The translations under genes were made by a program, and so were the position numbers. From the NCBI GenBank assembly GCA_018702715.1, contig JABIYQ010000194.1, forward strand, positions 1-12,990: 12,990 nucleotides of DNA. Direction: 5' to 3'. The notes beneath the pieces were generated by a model. That model made no database searches and had not been told where the DNA came from. It saw nothing but the letters and a program-made list of their open reading frames with translations. How positions within the stretch are numbered: position 1 is the first letter of the stretch; each line of letters begins with the position of its first letter. Below are positions 6,878 through 12,990 of the stretch, one piece after another. Origin of the DNA: Desulfobacula sp. Its GTDB lineage: Bacteria; Desulfobacterota; Desulfobacteria; Desulfobacterales; Desulfobacteraceae.

Positions 6878-6890
6878 ACAAAAACTCTTT

Positions 6891-6919
6891 TGTATATCAT
6901 TAAAATTGATTTGAGTCAA
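6891..6919 (-). promoter_or_regulatory. Sigma-70 type promoter of the rpsF operon
   Basis: Minus-strand TTGACT (6919-6914) and TATACA (6896-6891) are separated by exactly 17 bases. Transcription should start near 6885, giving a leader of about 93 bases that holds the hairpin at 6847-6877 and the S6:S18-like element. The -35 overlaps a small dyad, ATTGA-N6-TCAAT (6905-6920), which might be an operator but is short. Confidence 0.75.
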
Positions 6920-6958
6920 TATCTATCAAAATTCTCTTTACTTTCTTGCTATTTGCGT

Positions 6959-6987
6959 TTGATTGTGGCATCTATAAAAATTCTAAT
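6959..6987 (+). promoter_or_regulatory. Candidate promoter of leuS
   Basis: Plus-strand TTGATT (6959-6964) and TCTAAT (6982-6987) are separated by 17 bases. The predicted start near 6994 gives a leader of about 45 bases. No T-box stem or tRNA-like specifier is visible in this short leader. The promoter is back to back with that of rpsF. Confidence 0.5.
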
Positions 6988-7038
6988 AAAAAAAATGGTG
7001 ATTCAATATAGAGAAAGCTTTCACAAGGAGTAAGTGCG

Positions 7039-9642
7039 ATGGAGGAGCGATATAATCCGGAATTGGTAGAGCCAAAATGGCAGGCATACTGGAGAGACAA
7101 TCAACTTTTTAAAGTAAAAGAGGACCCATCAAAGGAAAAATATTATTTATTAGAGATGTTTCCTTACCCTTCCGGTAAAATACATATTGGACATGTGCGA
7201 AATTATACCATTGGTGATGTGGTTGTCAGATACAAAAGGATGAAAGGGTTTAATGTCCTCCATCCAATGGGATGGGATGCATTTGGCATGCCTGCTGAAA
7301 ATGCTGCTATTGATAATAATACTCACCCGGCAGTCTGGACCTATGAAAATATCAGTGCCATGCGAAAACAGCTTAAAAAGATGGGGTTTTCTTATGACTG
7401 GGATCGTGAGATTGCCACCTGTCGACCGGAATATTATAAATGGGAACAATGGCTTTTTCTTAAAATGCTGGAAAAGAAAATGGCCTATCGAAAAGAATCC
7501 TATGTGAACTGGTGTGAAAAATGCCAGACAGTTCTTGCCAATGAACAGGTTGAACAAGACAAATGCTGGAGATGCTCCCAAACGGTTCAGCAAAAGAAAT
7601 TGTGGCAATGGTATTTTAAGATTACAGATTATGCTGAAGACCTTCTTGTCCATTGTGATGAGCTTCCCGGGTGGCCTGATAAAGTCACCATAATGCAGGA
7701 AAATTGGATTGGTAGAAGTGTGGGGTCTGCATTAAAATTTAAAATTGATGGTGAAAACGAGGATATTGAAGTTTTCACCACAAGGCCGGACACGGTTTTT
7801 GGGGCAACCTTTATGTGCCTTGCCCCGGAACATCCTCTTGTTGAAACGCTTTCAAAGGGAACAGAAAAGGAAGGTCAAGTTGCAGCTTTTGTTCAAAAGG
7901 TGTCCAGCCAGGAAAGATCTGCCGAAGGTATTGAAAAATACGAAAAAGAAGGGGTCTTTACGGGTGCTTTTTGCATTAATCCGGCAACATTAGAGAAGAT
8001 TCCTGTTTACACAGCCAATTTTGTTTTAATGGAATATGGAACAGGTGCGATCATGTCGGTGCCGGCCGGTGATCAGAGAGATTTTGATTTCGCTCGGAAA
8101 TATGGGCTTGAAATCAGGGTGGTGGTCCAACCAAAAGGGGATGCGCTTGACGGGAATACCATGCAAGAAGCCTATACAGGAGAAGGTTCCATGGTTAATT
8201 CCGGTGAATTTAATGGGCTGGACAATAATGAAGCCATGGATGTAATGACTAAATGGCTGGAAAAAATGGGTAGGGGAAAGAAAACTATTTCCTATCGATT
8301 AAGAGACTGGGGGATTTCAAGACAGCGATACTGGGGAGCCCCTATTCCGGTTATTCATTGTCCGGATTGTGGAGTTGTGCCCGTTCCTGAATCTGATCTT
8401 CCCATAAGACTTCCCGAAGATGCCAATATTCTTGAAAAAGGGGGGTCGCCTTTACCGACCCTTGATTTCTTTGCCACGGCCACATGTCCTGAATGCAACA
8501 GGAAAGATGCAAAAAGAGATACGGATACAATGGATACATTTGTAGAATCATCCTGGTATTATTTAAGATATTGTTCTCCCCGATATGATGGTGGTATGTT
8601 CGATCCAAAAGCCGTAAAATACTGGGCTCCGGTGGATCAATATATTGGTGGTGTGGAGCATGCAGTCCTGCATCTATTATATTCAAGATATTTTATGAGG
8701 GTGTTAAATACCCTTGGAATGATAGATTTTAAAGAACCTTTTACTAGGCTTCTAACACAGGGTATGGTTTGTAAAGAGACCATGACCTGTCCGGATCATG
8801 GATATCTTTTCCCGGAACAAGCACTGAAAAATGATAATGGAAATCTTTTGTGTTCAAGGTGTAGCAAGGATGTGGAAATCGGACGTGTTATTAAAATGTC
8901 CAAATCCAAGAAAAATGTGGTTGATCCCAATGAATTGCTTGAAAAATACGGGGCTGATGTAACACGGTTATTCTGCCTGTTCGCGGCTCCGCCTGAAAGA
9001 GATCTTGAATGGAGTGAAGACGGTGTTGAAGGCAGTCATAGATTTGTAAACAGGGTGTGGCGGTTTGCCCTTGAATGCTTGGAAAAAATTGATGGTTTTC
9101 AACCCTTTACGGGTGCAGCTTCAGATTTATTATCAGAAGAGGCAAAAGTACTTTATATTAAAGCCAACCAGACCATACAAAAGGTTACTGATGATATTGA
9201 TAAAAGTTTTCATTTTAATACGGCAATTTCAGCCGTAATGGAGCTTGTTAATACCTTGTACTCGATAGATCTTGATTCTGCAGATGCAGAAATGAAAAAA
9301 GTGATTCAGTTCAGTCTTGAAAATATTCTTTTATTGTTGTCTCCCATTTTACCGCATTTTTGTGAAGAATTGTTTGAAAAATTGGGTAAGACGGCCTCTA
9401 TCCTTGAACAACCCTGGCCTGAATACAGAAAAGATTCCCTTAGAACCGATGAAGTACTTATTGTTGTTCAGGTAAATGGGAAACTTCGTTCAAAAATTAC
9501 AATTGGTGCGGATGTCGGGGAGGAAGTGATTAAAGAAAAGGCTTTGGCAGATGAAAAGATTAAAAAGTACGTTGGGGATAAAGTACCCAAAAAAATTATC
9601 ATTATTAGAAAAAAACAAACACTTATAAATATTGTGGTTTAA
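7039..9642 (+). CDS. leuS: Leucyl-tRNA synthetase
   Basis: This class I synthetase charges tRNA-Leu with leucine and edits mischarged tRNA. The 867-residue protein is complete. It has the HIGH motif (49-52), a first zinc module with Cys159/162 and Cys176/179, the CP1 editing domain with TTRPDTVFGATF (247-258) and GTGAIMSVPAGDQRDFDFA (334-352), DWGISRQRYWG (423-433), a second Cys module (CPDC 441-444, CPEC 483-486) and KMSKS (619-623), followed by the anticodon-binding helices and C-terminal domain. Between LLTQGMV and KMSKS an insert carries CPDH (584-587) and CSRC (605-608), a possible third zinc site. The editing-site Asp345 and Asp348 are kept, but the usual His before Asp345 is Gly. AAGGAG lies 8 bases before the ATG. 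lptE follows after one base. Confidence 0.98.
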   Translation: MEERYNPELVEPKWQAYWRDNQLFKVKEDPSKEKYYLLEMFPYPSGKIHIGHVRNYTIGDVVVRYKRMKGFNVLHPMGWDAFGMPAENAAIDNNTHPAVWTYENISAMRKQLKKMGFSYDWDREIATCRPEYYKWEQWLFLKMLEKKMAYRKESYVNWCEKCQTVLANEQVEQDKCWRCSQTVQQKKLWQWYFKITDYAEDLLVHCDELPGWPDKVTIMQENWIGRSVGSALKFKIDGENEDIEVFTTRPDTVFGATFMCLAPEHPLVETLSKGTEKEGQVAAFVQKVSSQERSAEGIEKYEKEGVFTGAFCINPATLEKIPVYTANFVLMEYGTGAIMSVPAGDQRDFDFARKYGLEIRVVVQPKGDALDGNTMQEAYTGEGSMVNSGEFNGLDNNEAMDVMTKWLEKMGRGKKTISYRLRDWGISRQRYWGAPIPVIHCPDCGVVPVPESDLPIRLPEDANILEKGGSPLPTLDFFATATCPECNRKDAKRDTDTMDTFVESSWYYLRYCSPRYDGGMFDPKAVKYWAPVDQYIGGVEHAVLHLLYSRYFMRVLNTLGMIDFKEPFTRLLTQGMVCKETMTCPDHGYLFPEQALKNDNGNLLCSRCSKDVEIGRVIKMSKSKKNVVDPNELLEKYGADVTRLFCLFAAPPERDLEWSEDGVEGSHRFVNRVWRFALECLEKIDGFQPFTGAASDLLSEEAKVLYIKANQTIQKVTDDIDKSFHFNTAISAVMELVNTLYSIDLDSADAEMKKVIQFSLENILLLLSPILPHFCEELFEKLGKTASILEQPWPEYRKDSLRTDEVLIVVQVNGKLRSKITIGADVGEEVIKEKALADEKIKKYVGDKVPKKIIIIRKKQTLINIVV

Positions 9643-9643
9643 T

Positions 9644-10159
9644 ATGAAAAAGAAAAATTTTAAATGGATTATATTTTTTTGTATAGTTGTGTTTTTAGTT
9701 TCCTGCGGGTATCAGTTTGAGGGCGGTGGATTTATTAACAAAGATGTAAGAAGTGTTGCCGTAAAGGTTTTGAAAAATCAAACTTCTGAAACAGGAGCTG
9801 GAATCGCATTTACCAATGCGTTAATTCAGGAAATTATTCAAAAGACCGATACCAAAGTTGTAGACCCATCGCGTGCAGCAGTTTCTTTTGAAGGAACCAT
9901 AAAGGAAATTACATTTGGCACCTTGTCTCGTGCAACAACACAAACTGTATTGGAAAGAAGAGTTGCTGCCAAGATAGATCTGAAAATGATTAACAAAGAC
10001 GGTGAAGTTGTCTGGTCTGCATTAGATTTTTCGTCATATGAAGACTACACTGTATCACAAAATCAAATCACTGATGAAGGCAATAAAAAAGCAGCTGTGG
10101 ATAAAATAGCCATTCGGATTGCAGAAAAATTAATCAATAAGTTGATGAGTAATTTTTAG
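9644..10159 (+). CDS. lptE: LptE-like LPS-assembly lipoprotein
   Basis: LptE sits as a plug in the outer-membrane LptD barrel and helps insert lipopolysaccharide. From the ATG at 9644 the product has 171 residues: a short basic start, a hydrophobic signal (about 8-19) and a lipobox LVSC with the acylated Cys at 21, followed by the CGYQFEGGG typical of LptE. The mature part has the alpha/beta character of the family: SVAVKVLKNQTSE, a helix GIAFTNALIQEIIQKT, beta strands around VSFEGTIKEITFG and a C-terminal helix AAVDKIAIRIAEKLINKLM. An in-frame TTG at 9632 would add four residues, but it overlaps leuS and is not needed for the signal peptide. The Shine-Dalgarno is poor and the gap to leuS is one base, so translational coupling is likely. 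Confidence 0.88.
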   Translation: MKKKNFKWIIFFCIVVFLVSCGYQFEGGGFINKDVRSVAVKVLKNQTSETGAGIAFTNALIQEIIQKTDTKVVDPSRAAVSFEGTIKEITFGTLSRATTQTVLERRVAAKIDLKMINKDGEVVWSALDFSSYEDYTVSQNQITDEGNKKAAVDKIAIRIAEKLINKLMSNF

Positions 10160-10172
10160 TATAAAAATAATG

Positions 10173-10212
10173 AAGACAGGATTAATATATTTAATAATAT
10201 AAATCCTGTCTT
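10173..10212. terminator. Bidirectional terminator between lptE and rpsT
   Basis: A perfect 11-bp stem, AAGACAGGATT (10173-10183) with AATCCTGTCTT (10202-10212), encloses an 18-base AT-only loop. T-rich sequence follows on both strands, the better tract being on the minus strand (TTATTTTTATAC after 10173). It lies between convergent genes. A second, weaker CCCTTAAGGG palindrome followed by TTTTT on the minus strand (10226-10240) directly follows the rpsT stop. Confidence 0.75.
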
Positions 10213-10241
10213 AAATTGTTTGAACAAAAAGCCCTTAAGGG

Positions 10242-10496
10242 TTATGCATTCATGAACTTGAACAGTCTTGAAATTTTTCTGGAAGCAGTCTTTTTATGGA
10301 GAACACCTTTTTTAGCGGCCTTATGAATAGCAGATTGAGTTTTTCTCATGAGTTCATCTTTATTATCGCTATTTGCATCTTTAGCAGCATGAAGGTTTTT
10401 TTCCAAATTTTTAAGAGAGGTTTTTACAGATCTGTTTCTAAGCCGTCTTACCTGACTCTGTTTTGCACGTTTCTTTGCAGATTTATGGTTAGCCAA
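10242..10496 (-). CDS. rpsT: 30S ribosomal protein S20, TTG start
   Basis: S20 binds the 5' domain and helix 44 of 16S rRNA. The 84-residue protein is a three-helix basic bundle, starting M-ANHKSAKKRAKQSQ and ending HKKTASRKISRLFKFMNA, as in the family. The start codon is TTG at 10496: family sequence begins exactly there and no ATG precedes it. AAGGAG lies ten bases upstream. E. coli rpsT also starts with UUG, and its translation is repressed by S20, so the weak start may be a conserved control point. It is transcribed alone, divergent from murJ and convergent with lptE. Confidence 0.97.
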   Translation of the reverse strand: MANHKSAKKRAKQSQVRRLRNRSVKTSLKNLEKNLHAAKDANSDNKDELMRKTQSAIHKAAKKGVLHKKTASRKISRLFKFMNA

Positions 10497-10595
10497 CTTG
10501 GTCTTGCTCCTTGTTTAAGTGTAATAAATTTAAAATTTCATCTTATTTAAGACAACAAAAATATATGAATTGTTGATTTTTGTCAAGGAAAACTT
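10497..10595. promoter_or_regulatory. Divergent rpsT/murJ control region
   Basis: For rpsT, the minus strand has a perfect TTGACA (10586-10581), with TATATT 15 bases on (10565-10560) or TATTTT 17 bases on (10563-10558) as the -10. The -35 overlaps the murJ Shine-Dalgarno AAGGA (10585-10589). Near the expected rpsT start point lies the palindrome TCTTATTTAAGA (10541-10552), a possible operator or 5' hairpin. I see no convincing plus-strand promoter for murJ here. Confidence 0.6.
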
Positions 10596-12143
10596 GTGAG
10601 TGGAATGTTAAAAAATACAGCATTGCTGACCATTTTAACTTTTGTCAGCCGTGTTTTTGGGATAATAAGAGATGCTGTCATTGCCATGTGTTTTGGTGCA
10701 ACATCCCAAAGTGATGTTTTCTTTATTGCTTTTCGCCCCTTTGATCTTGTCAGAAAGTTGTTTTCCGAAGGAATTCTGAGTGTTTCATTTGTGCCGATAT
10801 TCTCTCAAACACTGAAAAAAGAAGGACACCAGAAAGCACTTGCATTGGCTTTCTCCTTTTTTTGTTTTTTATCTTTAGCCGGTATTCTAATTGTACTTGT
10901 GGGGATTATTTTTGCCCCTTTTATAATAAAAATTCTTGCGCCTGGATTTATGGTCTATTCCTATGAATATGGGGTGACAATTATATTATTCAAAATGATG
11001 CTGCCTTATTTCTGGATAGTTCTTATTGCTGCCTTTTGCATGGGCGTATTGAATTCTTTGGGAAATTTTGGAGTTCCAGCTCTTGCACCTATTGTTTTTA
11101 ATCTGGTGGTGATAGGGTTTGCTCTTCTTGTATCAAAATATTTTGATACGCCTATAATGGGCATTGCAACAGGGGTTACTATCGGTGGTTTACTTCAGCT
11201 TTTCATCCAGATTCCTTTTATGATCCGCCTGGGGATGTTAAAAATACCTGGGCTTCAATTTTTCCATCCCAAGGTTTTAAAGGTCATAAAAGTAATGGTT
11301 CCATGTATGATTGGGGCTGCCACCTACCATATTAATATTGCAGTGGCTTCATTTTTTGCCTCTAAACTTTCTGAGGGCAGTGTATCATTCATCTATTATG
11401 CAGACCGGCTGGTCCAGTTTCCCATGGCCCTTTTTGCTGTTTCTGCTGCAACAGTGCTATTGCCCGAATTTTCGAAAAAAGCTGCTTTAGGGCAGATGGA
11501 TGAAATTGCCCGCATGTTTTCAAACGGGGTAAAGCTTGTCTTTTTTATTACAATTCCGGCAATGGCCGGACTGATTGCTTTAAATGAAAAAATTGTTGCG
11601 CTTTTATTTGGATACGGAGTTTTTAATTCCCTGGCCATTCAGCATACAGCAGATTGTCTGATTTTTTTGAGTTTAGGGTTGTGGGCGTTCACGGGGGTTC
11701 GATTGTTTGTCACTTTGTTCTATGCCCTCTCCAATATAAAAATTCCATTTTATTCCGCCGTCATTGCAATTCTTTTAAATCTTATTCTCTGTTTTTTATT
11801 TATTGACAGCCTTGGACTCAAGGGGTTGGTTATGTCGGTTTCCATATCTGCCATGGTTGGATTTGTTTTTTTATTTGCCAATATTCCAGGTGCTGTTAAC
11901 ATCAATAAATTTGAGATAATGGTTTCTGCTTGCAGATCATTTTTTTTATCTGTTATAATGTTTTTTATTGTCAGACAGGCAGCTGTTCTTATACTGGCAG
12001 AAAAGAGCAATAAATTTTGGTTTGGAGCAGGGGTTTTGGCTTGTATATGTTTTGGAATGATTTTTTACTTTAGTGTGAACTTTTTTATCTCAAGTCCTGA
12101 ATTGAAATTACTAAAAAGGGGATTGATCAGGAATAAATCATGA
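10596..12143 (+). CDS. murJ: Lipid II flippase MurJ
   Basis: MurJ moves the peptidoglycan precursor lipid II across the inner membrane. At 515 residues with about 14 membrane segments it is full length. The N-terminus has the family core FVSRVFGIIRDAVIAMCFG and VRKLFSEGILSVSFVPIF. Residues corresponding to the essential charged set are present: Arg19, Arg25, Asp40, Arg53 and Arg271 (in YYADRLVQFP). The NSLGNFGVPALAPIVFN stretch (153-169) is also typical. The start is GTG at 10596, six bases after AAGGA; a Met at 10605 is too far from that site. The stop overlaps the next gene's ATG by four bases, suggesting coupled translation with an FtsB-like protein. Confidence 0.96.
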   Translation: MSGMLKNTALLTILTFVSRVFGIIRDAVIAMCFGATSQSDVFFIAFRPFDLVRKLFSEGILSVSFVPIFSQTLKKEGHQKALALAFSFFCFLSLAGILIVLVGIIFAPFIIKILAPGFMVYSYEYGVTIILFKMMLPYFWIVLIAAFCMGVLNSLGNFGVPALAPIVFNLVVIGFALLVSKYFDTPIMGIATGVTIGGLLQLFIQIPFMIRLGMLKIPGLQFFHPKVLKVIKVMVPCMIGAATYHINIAVASFFASKLSEGSVSFIYYADRLVQFPMALFAVSAATVLLPEFSKKAALGQMDEIARMFSNGVKLVFFITIPAMAGLIALNEKIVALLFGYGVFNSLAIQHTADCLIFLSLGLWAFTGVRLFVTLFYALSNIKIPFYSAVIAILLNLILCFLFIDSLGLKGLVMSVSISAMVGFVFLFANIPGAVNINKFEIMVSACRSFFLSVIMFFIVRQAAVLILAEKSNKFWFGAGVLACICFGMIFYFSVNFFISSPELKLLKRGLIRNKS

Positions 12144-12442
12144 CAACTATCGAAAAAATTGGTTTTTATATTTCAGTATTCGTCATTGTGATATTGTTAT
12201 TTTTTATTTTTTTTTCAGAAAATGGGGTTTTTGATTATAAAATGCTAAAAGAAAAGGAAAGGTCAGTTTTAAACCAGGTTCAGACAATTGATCAGGAAAA
12301 TAAAAAACTTGAAACTGAAATTAAAAGTTTAAAAACAGATATGGATTATATCAAACATGTGGCAAAACATGAACATGATATGGCTGAAGAAGATGAACTC
12401 ATTTTCAAAGGCAAATCCGGAAATAAGAGGGATACACCATGA
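12140..12442 (+). CDS. FtsB/DivIC-like septum formation initiator
   Basis: This 100-residue single-pass protein has a short cytoplasmic start, one membrane segment (about 7-26) and a coiled coil (about 34-70, with LNQVQTIDQENKKLETEIKS in heptad-like spacing). It ends in a short conserved-looking box, MDYIKHVAKHEHDMAEEDELIF, matching the usual end of FtsB/DivIC proteins (x-YIE-x-x-AR-x-x-x-x-M-x-x-x-E). Such proteins form the FtsQLB complex that activates septal peptidoglycan synthesis. AGGA lies about eight bases upstream of the ATG. It overlaps both murJ and the next gene by four bases (ATGA). The family call is good; whether it is the main FtsB of the cell is inferred. Confidence 0.82.
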   Translation: MTTIEKIGFYISVFVIVILLFFIFFSENGVFDYKMLKEKERSVLNQVQTIDQENKKLETEIKSLKTDMDYIKHVAKHEHDMAEEDELIFKGKSGNKRDTP

Positions 12443-12711
12443 AACAAGAGTTAAAAACATTTGAAGTTGCAAGGATTTATGAAAACCAGGGGTATTTCGA
12501 AGAGGCGATGAAAATTTATTCGTTTCTGGATAACCGGGAAACTTCTGATGAGGTCAGGGCAGGTTTAAAGCGCATGAGAGAAAGGATGGAAGATAAAGAT
12601 TCGGGCAGTCTTTCTGAAAATAGAATATCCAGGCTTTATCAAGAATGGTTGGGTCTGATGATTTTAGAACGACGCCTCGATAATTTTAAAAAAATTAAAT
12701 CACATCCTTGA
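12439..12711 (+). CDS. Small TPR-like hypothetical protein
   Basis: This is a 90-residue soluble protein with no signal or membrane segment. The N-terminal half, FEVARIYENQGYFEEAMKIY (8-27), looks like one tetratricopeptide helix pair, with the Ala/Gly/Tyr/Ala pattern of that repeat, followed by a short second helix to about 50. After a polar linker (DKDSGSLSEN) a second helical part has YQEWLGLMILERRLDNFKK. One TPR unit is too little to define a function; a protein-protein adaptor is the natural guess. It starts within an ATGA overlap with the FtsB-like gene and has AGAGGG upstream, so it is probably co-translated with murJ and the FtsB-like gene. Confidence 0.75.
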   Translation: MKQELKTFEVARIYENQGYFEEAMKIYSFLDNRETSDEVRAGLKRMRERMEDKDSGSLSENRISRLYQEWLGLMILERRLDNFKKIKSHP

Positions 12712-12737
12712 AATTTATAAAATTTTAAGTTTTTAGG

Positions 12738-12789
12738 TTGAAAATAAAGTTTAAGATGATATTAACATGGTATTAACAAAAACTTAAAC
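12738..12789 (+). promoter_or_regulatory. Promoter and repeat cluster before the last gene
   Basis: TTGAAA (12738-12743) and TATTAA (12760-12765) lie 16 bases apart. The -10 overlaps the first of two ATTAAC copies (12761-12766 and 12772-12777), set 11 bases apart, so on the same face of the helix. GTTTAAG (12749-12755) and CTTAAAC (12783-12789) form a 7-bp inverted repeat around them. A regulator site is possible; the area is very AT-rich, so chance is a real alternative. Confidence 0.45.
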
Positions 12790-12801
12790 AGGAGCTTTGC
12801 G

Positions 12802-12990
12802 ATGGATCCCAAAGATATGCCTGAAACAGAAATAGCGACAACAAAAATTAATCCCAATAGAAACAACACAGACCCGGTTCAAGACAGTAAAAAGAAAATT
12901 GAACCCTCCCATTTGAAAAAAAATGAATTTGCCTTGATTCTTTTTGGAGCATTATTATTAACTATTATTATATTTTTTATTTTTTTCCGG
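12802..12990 (+). CDS. N-terminus of a single-pass membrane protein, truncated by window
   Basis: The frame is open from the ATG at 12802 to the window edge, 63 codons. The start is supported by AGGAG (12790-12794) with seven bases of spacing and by a promoter-like sequence upstream. The visible part is a hydrophilic, low-complexity segment of about 41 residues (MDPKDMPETEIATTKINPNR, then Asn/Asp/Lys-rich), followed by a hydrophobic segment (about 43-62, FALILFGALLLTIIIFFIFF) ending in Arg. This is the form of a bitopic protein with a short cytoplasmic tail and a C-terminal domain outside the membrane, such as many SPOR, LysM or peptidase envelope proteins. The domain itself is not in the window, so no function is assigned. 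Confidence 0.75.
   Translation, partial: MDPKDMPETEIATTKINPNRNNTDPVQDSKKKIEPSHLKKNEFALILFGALLLTIIIFFIFFR

Noticed and set aside
6994..7038. T-box riboswitch before leuS
   Set aside because: The leader is too short, with no specifier stem, no T-box sequence and no terminator. The GAAAGCTTTC palindrome (7013-7022) alone is not enough.
8351..8686. Minus-strand 111-residue ORF within leuS
   Set aside because: It lies fully inside a well-conserved synthetase domain on the other strand and has no supporting start signal.
9632..9643. TTG start extending lptE by four residues
   Set aside because: The ATG at 9644 gives a normal lipoprotein signal with the lipobox at residue 18-21; the TTG would lie inside leuS with no better ribosome site.
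10296..10550. Plus-strand 84-residue hydrophobic ORF opposite rpsT
   Set aside because: It is antisense to a clear S20 gene and crosses its promoter region; no ribosome site.
1..12990. Exotic accessory system such as defence island, CRISPR, prophage, transposon or biosynthetic cluster
   Set aside because: All large ORFs are core genes with uniform AT-rich character; no spacer-repeat array, transposase, integrase, terminal repeats, tRNA or rRNA was seen.

Overview
The window reads as a stretch of core chromosome from an AT-rich, Gram-negative anaerobe, most likely a sulfate reducer of the Desulfobacterales type. Three things suggest this: the order rpsF-rpsR-DUF2232-rplI-dnaB-hflX next to a divergent leuS-lptE, the rpsT/murJ pair, and the protein style (long HflX, LeuRS with an extra Cys-rich insert). 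An LPS-assembly lipoprotein (LptE) shows the cell has an outer membrane. The lineage is inferred from gene order and protein character, not from a search. I see no mobile element, CRISPR array, tRNA or rRNA.

Layout. Positions 2-1108 (+) hold the 3' part of a GlcD/D-lactate-dehydrogenase type FAD oxidase cut by the window edge. It converges on a small Cys-rich ORF (1188-1415, -). Positions 1483-6791 (-) are one ribosomal-protein/replication operon, read right to left: rpsF, rpsR, a DUF2232-like membrane protein, rplI, dnaB, hflX. Its promoter (6891-6919) is a good sigma-70 match. Its leader contains an early terminator-like hairpin and then a structure matching the S6:S18 autoregulatory RNA motif. 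Two more strong hairpins flank rplI.

From 7039 the (+) strand carries leuS and lptE, one base apart. lptE ends at a bidirectional terminator shared with the convergent rpsT (-, TTG start). Divergent from rpsT is a tightly coupled group: murJ (lipid II flippase), an FtsB/DivIC-like divisome protein and a small TPR-like protein, each joined by a 4-base ATGA overlap. After a new promoter-like region a single-pass membrane protein begins at 12802 and runs off the window.

How the genes work together: the left operon combines ribosome assembly (S6, S18, L9), ribosome rescue (HflX) and replication (DnaB). The right side combines Leu-tRNA charging with envelope building (LptE for LPS, MurJ and FtsB-like for peptidoglycan and division). 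Most of the window is ordinary housekeeping sequence. The main interest is the RNA-level regulation around rpsF, rplI and dnaB, and a few poorly characterised small proteins or domains.
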